From contig JAFNUH010000141.1 in NCBI GenBank assembly GCA_017384185.1, positions 1 through 11,039 of the forward strand: DNA of 11,039 nt, in the 5' to 3' direction. Of the stretch, positions 1-7,900 are shown one piece after another; positions within the stretch are counted from its first letter, which is position 1, and each line of letters starts with the position of its first letter. A program made the position numbers and the translations under genes. The notes beneath the pieces are model-generated. The model was given only the letters and a program-made list of their open reading frames with translations. It was not told the DNA's origin and did not search any database. The stretch comes from Alistipes sp. GTDB lineage: Bacteria; Bacteroidota; Bacteroidia; Bacteroidales; Rikenellaceae.

Positions 1-596
1 ATGGAAAATATTCAGCACGCCTAGAGTCTATGTTCGCAAATCTTGCAGGTATCGGTAAGTTTGCAGCTGGCAATCTTTTCATAGGTAAATATGTTAAGAC
101 GGTTGGTACAAATGGAATTGTGGCATTTGGTCAGAAGTTTAATGCACGTCCTACGGCTCTAAAGTTCTGGATGAAATATAATTGTGGAGATATAGATAAG
201 ATTGGCAATTTGCCTATTGGTAGTACATTGCAGATGGGTGATCCAGATACTGGTTCTATTTATATTGCGCTTGGAACTTGGACTGCAGATAAGTATGGAG
301 TTGATGCAGATGGAGTTGTTATGGGTACAGCCGATTCTCCAGTTATAGTTGATACTCGTAGCCATTCTACTTTCTTTGATCCAAAATCAGAGGCAGTGGT
401 TGCTTATGGTGAGATCTTGTTAAATAAGAGTATTGGAGAGTGGACAGAGGTTGTTATTCCGTTAAATTATACATCAACATCTGTTGTTCCGACTCATATT
501 GCAATTGTATGTTCGGCATCTCGTTTGGGAGATTACTTTACTGGTAGTACAAAGAGTGTAATGTGGTTGGACGATATGGAACTTATATACGAGTAG
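1..596 (+). CDS. PCMD-domain protein, 3' part (5' end outside window)
   Basis: Only the C-terminal 198 or so codons are present. The frame is open to the left edge of the window, so the ATG at 30 is internal; the preceding codons read GKYSARLES. The fragment looks like most of a PCMD domain (putative carbohydrate metabolism domain), a beta-rich module found at the C-terminus of Bacteroidota surface lipoproteins. Visible hallmarks are GKFAAGNLFIGKY near the start, then FGQKFNARPTALKFWMKYNCG, and a C-terminal stretch ending MWLDDMELIYE, typical of a beta-sandwich closing on a short acidic strand. The family is usually linked to carbohydrate binding, but its biochemical role is not settled. The missing N-terminus would be expected to hold a lipoprotein signal and perhaps repeat or Ig-like domains. 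It converges on the TlpA-like gene. Its codons are clearly richer in A/T than those of the sus genes. The family call is fairly sure; the function is not. Confidence 0.85.
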   Translation, partial: GKYSARLESMFANLAGIGKFAAGNLFIGKYVKTVGTNGIVAFGQKFNARPTALKFWMKYNCGDIDKIGNLPIGSTLQMGDPDTGSIYIALGTWTADKYGVDADGVVMGTADSPVIVDTRSHSTFFDPKSEAVVAYGEILLNKSIGEWTEVVIPLNYTSTSVVPTHIAIVCSASRLGDYFTGSTKSVMWLDDMELIYE

Positions 597-617
597 AAGA
601 TTTCATTATATTAAAAT

Positions 618-640
618 ACTCCGCCAAAATTTGGCGGAGT
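618..640. terminator. Bidirectional hairpin terminator between convergent genes
   Basis: ACTCCGCCAAA (618-628) and TTTGGCGGAGT (630-640) form a near-perfect 11-bp inverted repeat with a GC-rich base. The three A/T pairs next to the centre probably open to give the loop. It lies 22 nt after the PCMD stop codon and 46 nt after the TlpA-like stop codon. T-rich sequence follows on both strands, so it can serve both genes, although neither T-tract is a clean run. Confidence 0.8.
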
Positions 641-685
641 AATTTGTTTATATACATACCATAGAATTTGCATTAGAATATATAT

Positions 686-1240
686 TTACCTTGCCAAGTC
701 CTCTGCTTGTTGCCAGATGGAGTGGAATTTGTCGGGGTGGTATTCGACGGTGAGGGCTTTTATCTCTCTGAAGTTGTCGATTAGGTAGCTTCTGGGGACA
801 AAGCGAGTGGCATATTTGTCATATATTGATCGGCCGGGGTCTATGCCGACATCTATGTTTAGACCATATTTTTGGATAAATGCAGCCGTTGTTTCACGAC
901 TCTCAGCACGTGATATCGCTATGATACGAAAGTGTGGCTCAGACTGCGATACGAGCCGTTGCATCTCGGAAAATTGGGCTTGGCAGTCGGGACAGCCGGT
1001 GGAAAAGAATACGAGCATTAGAGCCTTCTCCTGCAGCGTAGATAGGGTAATTTTCTCGCCACTAAGCAACTCAACGGTAAAATCGGGTGCCTTGTCGCCA
1101 ACCTTTACTATAGATGTATTTTCGTGCGTATATTCATCCTCTTCGCCAATACACGAGCATAGCGCAATAATCGTAGCCACACAGAGCAATATACGTCTTA
1201 AGGCGTATATAGTGGCGTGATATATCTCTGTTTGACTCAT
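686..1240 (-). CDS. TlpA-like thioredoxin-fold lipoprotein
   Basis: A 184-residue extracytoplasmic thiol-disulfide protein. A hydrophobic segment (about residues 17-28) ends in the lipobox LCSC with the lipidated Cys at 30. The residues just after it, IGEEDE, are acidic, as in the Bacteroidota lipoprotein export signal, so surface exposure is plausible. The fold follows the AhpC/TSA-TlpA pattern: VGDKAPDF at 47-54, the redox motif CPDC at 83-86 after LVFFSTG, and the cis-proline loop RFVPRSYLID with Pro149. Both active-site cysteines are present, so it should be redox active; the partner is unknown. The only ATG in the frame gives a rather long n-region of 16 residues. A good promoter (1263-1293) lies just upstream and a terminator separates it from the EEP genes, so it is probably its own transcription unit. 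It could be a reductase or a peroxiredoxin-like protein; the CxxC favours the former. Confidence 0.9.
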   Translation of the reverse strand: MSQTEIYHATIYALRRILLCVATIIALCSCIGEEDEYTHENTSIVKVGDKAPDFTVELLSGEKITLSTLQEKALMLVFFSTGCPDCQAQFSEMQRLVSQSEPHFRIIAISRAESRETTAAFIQKYGLNIDVGIDPGRSIYDKYATRFVPRSYLIDNFREIKALTVEYHPDKFHSIWQQAEDLAR

Positions 1241-1262
1241 AGGCTGTAATTTATCTGTTATC

Positions 1263-1293
1263 CAAAATTAAGAATTATTCTATAATTAGCAAA
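1263..1293 (-). promoter_or_regulatory. Bacteroidota-type promoter for the TlpA-like gene
   Basis: On the minus strand a -33 box TTTG (1293-1290) is followed after exactly 19 nt by TAATTTTG (1270-1263), a full match to the TAnnTTTG -7 consensus of this phylum. Transcription would start near 1258, giving a leader of roughly 15-20 nt before the ATG at 1240. A second TAATTTTGC overlaps the -33 box but has no upstream partner. The promoter begins right after the terminator of the sus operon. Confidence 0.65.
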
Positions 1294-1300
1294 ATTATAT

Positions 1301-1336
1301 ATAAAAAAGGGTGCTAACTCAATAGTTAGCACCCTT
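1301..1336 (-). terminator. Strong intrinsic terminator of the sus-EEP operon
   Basis: AAGGGTGCTAACT (1307-1319) and AGTTAGCACCCTT (1324-1336) form a perfect 13-bp stem with a 4-nt loop. On the minus strand the stem runs into a T-tract (complement of the A-run at 1303-1308). It begins 21 nt past the EEP2 stop codon and should end the four-gene transcript. Confidence 0.9.
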
Positions 1337-1357
1337 CGTATTCATTGGTCGAAAAGA

Positions 1358-2239
1358 CTACTTAATCTTTACATCCACATAAACGGGGTAGTGGTCCGAT
1401 GCAGTCTTCACGTTAGCAGACTTAGCCTCACGTACCACCTTGCTATTTACAACCTCTACCTTTGATGCTGCGCTATTGTTCAGCACCAAAATATAGTCGA
1501 TGCAGTACTTATCCTGCTCGGTAGAGTATGTTGCAGTTGATGTTGTTGAGAGAATCTTCCAATCCTTCTTAAGTTCAGGAATAAGGGCAAAATCCGATGC
1601 AGCATTCAAGTCACCACCCAAGAGGATAGGCTTGTTGCTGTTGCCATACTTCTCCTTCATAAAGTCTGTAATCTCCTTCAATTGGTTGATCTGTGCCTCG
1701 TCCTTAAGACCGAGGTGAGTAGAGCCAATCACGTAGTTGTCGAACTCCAATACGGCAAGACCACGACGCTCGCCATCGTTGTAGTTGTTAAGGTTTTTTG
1801 CAGCCTTAGCCTTAGCAGTCTTATCAGCAGCAATACCTACGCCATACTTACCACCCTGGAATTTGAGCAAGCCAGCTCCGTAGTGGTAGTCCCACTCCTT
1901 GCCGAGCAATGAACATATTTGCTTAAGCTGATATACACCACCTGTACGAGTAGCACAGCTATCGAGCTCCTGGAAGAGCATTACGTCGGCATCAGCCTCC
2001 TTGATAATGTTGGCAACCTCCTGATAGCCATCCTTAAGGTATTTGTTGAAAACACCCACGTTGTATGACATAATACGTATTGTGCCGTTTGCCTTTTTGG
2101 CAATCTCCTTACCGAATGTCTCGGCAGGCTTCTGCGTGTGCAGGGGCTCATCTGCAGGAGCATTCTTTGAGTTGTCGCCACACGATACTGCGGTAAGGCT
2201 GAGAGCTACTGCCGTAGCCCAAATTAAAATCTTCTTCAT
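1358..2239 (-). CDS. EEP-superfamily phosphodiesterase/phosphatase lipoprotein 2 (EEP2)
   Basis: A 293-residue lipoprotein of the endonuclease/exonuclease/phosphatase superfamily (fold of DNase I, neutral sphingomyelinase and inositol-polyphosphate 5-phosphatase). I start it at the ATG giving MKKILIWATAVALSL, a clean signal peptide with lipobox AVSC (Cys20); an upstream in-frame start would put 16 extra residues before it. The catalytic set is complete: Asn60 in SYNVG, Glu91 in FQELDS, His175 in STHLG, Asp210 and Asn212 in GGDLNA, Asp248 in CIDYI, and Asp282-His283 in SDHYP. It is the paralogue of the adjacent EEP1 and last in the operon. It differs around residues 131-148, where EEP1 reads YGEGLMSKEKP and EEP2 reads YGVGIAADKTA, so the ligand pocket may differ. 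Metal-dependent phosphoester hydrolysis outside the cytoplasm is well supported; substrate unknown. Confidence 0.92.
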   Translation of the reverse strand: MKKILIWATAVALSLTAVSCGDNSKNAPADEPLHTQKPAETFGKEIAKKANGTIRIMSYNVGVFNKYLKDGYQEVANIIKEADADVMLFQELDSCATRTGGVYQLKQICSLLGKEWDYHYGAGLLKFQGGKYGVGIAADKTAKAKAAKNLNNYNDGERRGLAVLEFDNYVIGSTHLGLKDEAQINQLKEITDFMKEKYGNSNKPILLGGDLNAASDFALIPELKKDWKILSTTSTATYSTEQDKYCIDYILVLNNSAASKVEVVNSKVVREAKSANVKTASDHYPVYVDVKIK

Positions 2240-2250
2240 AATCGATAAAT

Positions 2251-2282
2251 TAAAAAACTTGCCTGCATATGCCGCAGGCAAG
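2251..2282 (-). terminator. Intra-operon hairpin with T6 tract between EEP1 and EEP2
   Basis: On the minus strand CTTGCCTGC (2282-2274) pairs with GCAGGCAAG (2266-2258) in a 9-bp GC-rich stem with a 7-nt loop, followed at once by six T (2257-2252). The hairpin starts 14 nt after the EEP1 stop, and the T-tract ends 12 nt before the EEP2 ATG. It has the form of an intrinsic terminator. Because EEP2 shows no separate promoter in the gap, it more likely acts as a leaky attenuator or an RNA-stability element than as a full stop. Confidence 0.7.
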
Positions 2283-2296
2283 CTCAATATTTGTAA

Positions 2297-3169
2297 TTAC
2301 CAATCCACCTCCAACAATACAGGGAAGTGGTCCGATGCTAATTTAACATCGCCTGCTTTGAGAGCTGTTATGACCTGACGGTGTACCACCTTAACCGTAG
2401 CACCATTGTTTAGGAGCATAATGAAGTCTATACAACTCTTGGGCTCTTTGGTAGAGAAGGTGAAGTTCTCTCTCCCTGATGTGCCTGTGAGAATTGTCCA
2501 ATCCTTCTTAAGCGTCTTGATGACATCCGAGTCTGGCGTTGCGTTCATATCTCCACCCAGGAATACACGTTTGTCTGTGTCGCCATAACGTTTAATCATC
2601 TCCGAGGAGATAACCTTCGCCTGCTCAACACGAGCCTGAGCACTCACGTGATCCAAATGAGTTGATGCTACAACGTAATCCTCAAACTCCATTATAGCCA
2701 GCACACGAGCCTCTGCGCCATTGTTCTGCGGTAGAGGGATGTAGTACTGCTCAATGGGTTTCTCCTTTGACATTAAGCCCTCGCCATATTTGCCACCATC
2801 GTAGGTTATAGCTGGTCCAAAGCAGTAGCTCCATCCGCCCATCTCCTCGGCAATACGTTTCGCCTGAAAGACTTTACGTGTGCGATTGGTGCAACTGTCA
2901 AGCTCGTTCAGACATACAACATCAGCCTCGACCTCCTTCATCATATCGGCGATAAACTCGTAATCGTCCTGGATGAATTTGTTGAATATTCCGACATTGT
3001 AGCTGATGATTCGTTTTGTGCCAGCCTGCTTCTTTGGTGGTAGCAGATAATCAGCCTCAGAACCTGTACCTGGGCTGGGTGGTGGTAGTTCAGGGTCATC
3101 CCCATTGCCATTGCAGGCTGCCAGCGTAATGCTGACAGCCCACAACAACATATAGATTATCTTACGCAT
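2297..3169 (-). CDS. EEP-superfamily phosphodiesterase/phosphatase lipoprotein 1 (EEP1)
   Basis: A 290-residue lipoprotein in the same superfamily as its downstream neighbour EEP2. The start is the ATG giving MRKIIYMLLWAVSITLAAC, with lipidated Cys19 followed by NGNGDD, an acidic flank suggesting surface display. A proline-rich linker (about 26-46) leads to the catalytic domain: Asn58 in SYNVG, Glu89 in NELDS, His171 in STHLD, Asp207 and Asn209 in GGDMNA, Asp248 in CIDFI, Asp280-His281 in SDHFP. Nothing essential is missing, so an active Mg-dependent phosphoesterase is expected. The segment YDGGKYGEGLMSKEKPI resembles the usual GGxYGxxxLS element of secreted bacterial EEP proteins. It starts 33 nt after the susD stop codon, so it is co-transcribed with susCD, implying that its product is handed to the SusCD importer. 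Candidates are phosphodiester-linked glycans, sphingo- or inositol-lipid headgroups, or nucleic acid; sequence alone does not choose. Confidence 0.93.
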   Translation of the reverse strand: MRKIIYMLLWAVSITLAACNGNGDDPELPPPSPGTGSEADYLLPPKKQAGTKRIISYNVGIFNKFIQDDYEFIADMMKEVEADVVCLNELDSCTNRTRKVFQAKRIAEEMGGWSYCFGPAITYDGGKYGEGLMSKEKPIEQYYIPLPQNNGAEARVLAIMEFEDYVVASTHLDHVSAQARVEQAKVISSEMIKRYGDTDKRVFLGGDMNATPDSDVIKTLKKDWTILTGTSGRENFTFSTKEPKSCIDFIMLLNNGATVKVVHRQVITALKAGDVKLASDHFPVLLEVDW

Positions 3170-3202
3170 CGATGATGGTAATTTAACCATTAACAATATC
3201 TA

Positions 3203-4960
3203 CTACCAACCGGGGTTCTGAACCAAAGCACCGTTTGTCAACTGAATATCATCAGTCGGGATGGGGTAGAAGTAGTCACGAGACTCATTCCAGTGCTGGT
3301 AGTTATCGCTATAAGGAGTGATGAAACCGTGGTCACCCTCAGTCAAACGAATCTCCTTACCGATAGTAAACTGGTCAATCTTGTCGTACTCTGCGGGAGC
3401 CTTACCCTCGTCAGCAGCCTTAAGATATGCGTCGATCTTACCATCGCCGTCGAAGTCCTGAGGACCGCTACCCTTAATGTAGATACCGTAGAGCTTCTGC
3501 AAGAAGCACTGACCCTCCTTCCAACGGATGATATCGTAGTAACGGAAGTTCTCGTCCATCAACTCGATAGTACGCTCACGACGAATCTCGAGGATGATAC
3601 CCTTGTTGTCGCCCTTAACGTTAACGTAACCAGTCTCGCTATTGTCAAGATAGGGGTCGGGGTTAGCGTTTGCAGCAGCCAAATCGAGGTTAGGCATACC
3701 TACACGGTCACGGATAAGCTTAATTGACTTGTCGATGTCAGCCTGAGTCAATGTACCCAACTCAGCCTTAGCCTCAGCAAAGTTCAAGTAAACCTCAGCT
3801 GTACGGAAGATAGGAAGGTCGTTGAATGAACGGCCGTAAGTATCTGCGCCAGCGTTGATGCTGTGAACATACTTTGTAATCTGGTAACCAGTTACTGAGA
3901 AGTTAAGACGCAAGGGCTCTGTAACATCGCTGTCGATACGCTTGAAACCAGGTGTACGCATAGTCTGAGCCAAACGAGGATCACGACCTGATACCTGCTC
4001 AGCGAACTCCATATTCTGGTAACCGGGCTTGTCAGTGAAGCGAGAACCGTCAGCCATCAAATATGTATCAACAATCTTACGAGTCATACCGGGCTTACCG
4101 TATGATGTATTCAAACCGTAGAGAGTAGCGTTGTGGTATGAACCATACTCGTCAGTGTAGTCACGAGCAAGGATAATCTCCTCGCCGATAGCCTCTACTG
4201 ATGCGAATAAATCACGATAGTCAACATCGGGGTTACCTGTTGAGTAAAGCTTGTAACCACTCTGGCTCATAAAGGTCTCAGATGCAGAAACGGCAGCTGT
4301 CAAATACTTCTCATAGTCACCCAAACCGTGATACTTGCGGAAGGTACCCTCGAACAAACATACACGTGACTTAAGAGCCAATGCAGTCCACTTAGTTACC
4401 TTATAAACCTGCTTCTTTGTAGGCAAGTTTGCAATAGCATCGTCAAGGTCAGCGATGATGTTAGTCATAACCAACTCACGTGAGTCACGAGGCTTGCACA
4501 ACTCCTCAGTCTCAGAAGCACCGAGAGTCCTGTCATACCAAGGTACATCACCGAAACGCTTAACCTTATCGAAGTAGAAGTATGCACGGAAGAAACGAGC
4601 CAAAGCTACGTACTCCTTGCGAGCAGCCTCATCCTTACAGTTTACAGAGTACTCAATCAAAGTGTTGATGTCACGCAAAGCGCCCCAAGACCAACCACTA
4701 CCAGAGTTAGGAACGATACGACCGTCGGTCATCTCGTCGATAAGCACGTCCTTAACAATGTTATCGGCGCACTCCTCATATACACTTGTTCCCGGGAGAA
4801 CATCCAGATAGAACTGGTTTGAATAAGCCTCAAGCTCCTTCGCCGACTTGAAGAATGTATCGGGCGACACCTGAGCCAAGGGGTATTTATCGAGCCAATC
4901 CTCGCACGATACCAAAGCGATAGTCGAGGCAGCTGCTAAAATCATTAATATCTTTTTCAT
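3203..4960 (-). CDS. SusD/RagB-family nutrient-binding lipoprotein
   Basis: A 585-residue surface lipoprotein that caps the SusC channel and binds the substrate. The signal peptide ends in the lipobox LVSC (Cys19), then EDWLDKYPLAQVSPDTFF, the standard opening of mature SusD proteins. The N-terminal half is TPR-like helical (for example ARFFRAYFYFDKVKRFGDVPWYD), and the C-terminal RagB/SusD domain carries RRERTIELMDENFRYYDIIRW (from about 460) and ends FYPIPTDDIQLTNGALVQNPGW, the classic family ending. Residues 502-510 read DFDGDGKID, a calcium-loop-like DxDxDG motif placed between the domain core and the C-terminus. It lies 20 nt after susC and is preceded by an unusually good ribosome-binding site. 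Binding specificity cannot be read from sequence. The absence of glycoside hydrolases in the operon leaves room for a ligand that is not an ordinary polysaccharide. Confidence 0.97.
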   Translation of the reverse strand: MKKILMILAAASTIALVSCEDWLDKYPLAQVSPDTFFKSAKELEAYSNQFYLDVLPGTSVYEECADNIVKDVLIDEMTDGRIVPNSGSGWSWGALRDINTLIEYSVNCKDEAARKEYVALARFFRAYFYFDKVKRFGDVPWYDRTLGASETEELCKPRDSRELVMTNIIADLDDAIANLPTKKQVYKVTKWTALALKSRVCLFEGTFRKYHGLGDYEKYLTAAVSASETFMSQSGYKLYSTGNPDVDYRDLFASVEAIGEEIILARDYTDEYGSYHNATLYGLNTSYGKPGMTRKIVDTYLMADGSRFTDKPGYQNMEFAEQVSGRDPRLAQTMRTPGFKRIDSDVTEPLRLNFSVTGYQITKYVHSINAGADTYGRSFNDLPIFRTAEVYLNFAEAKAELGTLTQADIDKSIKLIRDRVGMPNLDLAAANANPDPYLDNSETGYVNVKGDNKGIILEIRRERTIELMDENFRYYDIIRWKEGQCFLQKLYGIYIKGSGPQDFDGDGKIDAYLKAADEGKAPAEYDKIDQFTIGKEIRLTEGDHGFITPYSDNYQHWNESRDYFYPIPTDDIQLTNGALVQNPGW

Positions 4961-4966
4961 ATAATA

Positions 4967-4974
4967 TCTCCTTT
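4967..4974 (-). promoter_or_regulatory. Strong Shine-Dalgarno site of susD
   Basis: AAAGGAGA lies 7 nt before the susD ATG inside the 20-nt susC-susD gap. The other starts in this window have only A/T-rich leaders, so this canonical site stands out. It fixes the susD start and suggests efficient re-initiation after susC. Confidence 0.75.
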
Positions 4975-4980
4975 ATTAAA

Positions 4981-7900
4981 TTAGAATGTTATGTCGATAC
5001 CGAATGTGTATGTGCGAGGCCAAGAGTATGTACGAAGAGTACTGCTTGCTGCACCTGTTGCGGTAGCTGCTGCCTGCTCGGGGTCGATATAATCTGAGTG
5101 AAGGTTGTTAGCCCAGAAGTGGAGGTTCTCGCCTGAGAAGTAAACACGCAACTTCTGAATATATACCTTGTTTGTCCACTTCTGTGGCAAAGTGTAACCT
5201 ACTGTCAAGTTCTTCAAACGCAAGTAACCAATATCCTGCAAGTAGTCGGTATTCTTTGTTGTCAAAGAACGGTTGCTTGACAATGCGATATAACCACGAG
5301 GATAGGGGAAGTATGCATCGGGATTCTCCTCTGTCCAGTACATTGTGTGGAAATCCTTGGGGATAAGAGTTGCGTAAGGACGAGCGTAAGGACCCCAGAA
5401 TGCCAATGTGTTAGCCTCGGGATACCAGTGCTGCTGACCTACACCCTGGAAGAAGATTGAGAAGTCGATACCCTGCCAGCCGAGGTTCAAATTCAAACCG
5501 TACATATAGCGAGGCTGAGTGTTACCGATGATACGGCGGTCACCCGGATCGTCTACAGTGTTCTTACCAATATCAATCTTACCGTTGTCGTTCAAATCGA
5601 GGTACTTCAAGTCACCACCACGCAAACCACGCAACTCACCGTTACGAGAGTAGATACGGTCGTTTACGTACTTCTGGTCAACCTGAGCAGCCCACTCCTT
5701 AGCCTCCTCGTTGCTGCGGAACAAACCGCCAGTGTGGTAACCCCAAATCTCACCCCAAGTCTGACCTACGTAGTAAGACTTAGCGAATGTACGTCCGGGG
5801 TTGTCATACTTAGTAATCTCTGACTTGTAGTCGTTGAATGTAGCTGTTACACCGTAATTGAAAGGCTTGCCACCCAAGTCGAAGCTATCACGCCAGCTTG
5901 CCATAATCTCATAACCCTTTGTACGAAGGTCTGCTGTGTTAGTCTTAGGAGCAGATGCACCATAAACTGCGGGCAATGCAACACCAGCAGTAAGCATATC
6001 CTTAGTATCACGGATATAGTAGTCAGCTGTCAAAGAGAGTCGGTTGTTGAAGAACGATGCATCGATACCGAAGTTGTTCTGAACAGATGTCTCCCAAGTC
6101 AACTTATCAGATACGGGAGCGCCGATAGTTGCAGCTGTTGACTTGTTACCGCCGAAGTAGTATGACTGCAAAGCGAAAGAAATCTTCTGGATGTAGTCGT
6201 AGTAACCTACGTTCTGGTTACCCAACTGACCGTGAGAGTAACGAATCTTCAAGTTGTTGAACCAACCCTTGATAGGCTCGAAGAAGCCCTCCTCAGATAC
6301 TCGCCAACCCACTGATGCAGAGGGGAAGAAACCCCAACGCTGACCACGAGCAAAACGAGATGTACCATCATAACGACCGCTCAACTCAACCAAGTACTTA
6401 CCCTTGTAGTCGTAGTTCAAACGTGCGAAGTAACCCATCAAAGCGTACTCGTTCTGACCACCTGAGAGTGCCAACTCCTTCTCACCATCGTCCTTAGTAC
6501 CGAGCAAGTTGAAGTCGTCCAAAGTCTCAGAGAATGAGTGGTAACCAGTTGACTTAATATCCTTCAAATACTTAGTCTCGTAGTTGTAACCAGCCATCGC
6601 CTTGAAGTTGTGGTGCTTACCAAATGTGTTCTCGTATGTAGCAAACAAGTTAACCTGATAGTAGTCGTGGTTGCTATAAGTCTCATACAACTTATCCTTG
6701 AAGTAAGAACCAGTTGTGATGTTTACGATGTTGCCAGGAGAGGCTGAGTAAGAACCATTAACCACACGGTTCATTGTGCGGTTGTTGTTCATCTTGTAAG
6801 TGAAGTTACCAACGATTGAGAGACCCTTAACAGGAGTCAAAGTGAACTCAGTAGTGTTGGTGAACGTCTGGTTCTTGTCAACGTTGCGGTGACCATCCTT
6901 CTCCATATAAACAACCATACCGTCCATAATAGTATAGGTATTATACTGAGTCTTGTAGAGTGAACCGCCATCGGGCAAGATAGGAACATATGATGCCAAT
7001 GCGTGTACGGTCATAAGTGAGAACGATGTCTCAGCACCAGATACACCAGGATAAGAGTACTTCTGGCTGTAGAAGCTTGTGTTGTTAGTAACCTTGAACC
7101 AGTCAGTTACGTTGAAATCAAGCTTAGAGCGGAAGTTCAAACGCTGCAAGTTATCAGGATTCTTGCGGAACATACCCTCCTCATTGTAGATGTTACCAGA
7201 TACCATATAACGTACCTTGTCGTTACCACCTGTGATAGAGAGTGCGTGGTTCATCATAGGACGCTTGTCCTGATAGAGCCAGTGATACCAGTCTGTGTTA
7301 GCGTACATTGAGTAAACATCCTTACCGTTACGCTTCTCCTGAATTACCCAAGGACGGTCGGGGTGCTCGGTCTTATCGTTACGACGCTCCCACAACTTCT
7401 CCATATCCTGGTCAGTATAGTTAGCGTAGTTGGTAGTACCAGAGTCGTTACGCCAGAAGAGGTTGTTGATGTAAACTGAGTAGTAACCACGTGACTCATA
7501 CTCTGTGCTGGTTGTGTTCTCGTTCCAACCGAAGCGGCCACTATAGTTGATAGATGTCTTACCCTCCTTACCAGACTTGGTAGTAACAAGGATTACACCA
7601 TAAGCTGCACGTGCACCGTAGATAGCTGCAGCAGATGCGTCCTTAATTACAGAGATTGACTCAACGTCGTTAGAGTTGATACGAGTAAGATCACCCTCAG
7701 CGCCATCAATCAAAATCAGCGGGCTACCACCATTGATAGAGGTGACACCACGGATGTTAACAGCAGCTGTGTTACCGGGACGACCAGAAGATGTGGTGAT
7801 GTTAAGACCAGGAACAGTACCCTGCAACATGTGAGCAACGGTAGGTGCTACACGATCCTGCAAAGCCTCTGCGTCAACCTGGTTTACAGCACCGATAAGG

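Noticed and set aside
2240..2287. N-terminal extension of EEP2 beginning at 2287
   Set aside because: It would place 16 residues before a perfect lipoprotein signal peptide and would translate through the terminator-like hairpin. The ATG at 2239 is the better start.
3170..3196. Upstream TTG/ATG starts for EEP1 (3196, 3190)
   Set aside because: They add nine or seven residues ahead of the MRK signal peptide without any ribosome-binding site. The ATG at 3169 gives a normal lipoprotein.
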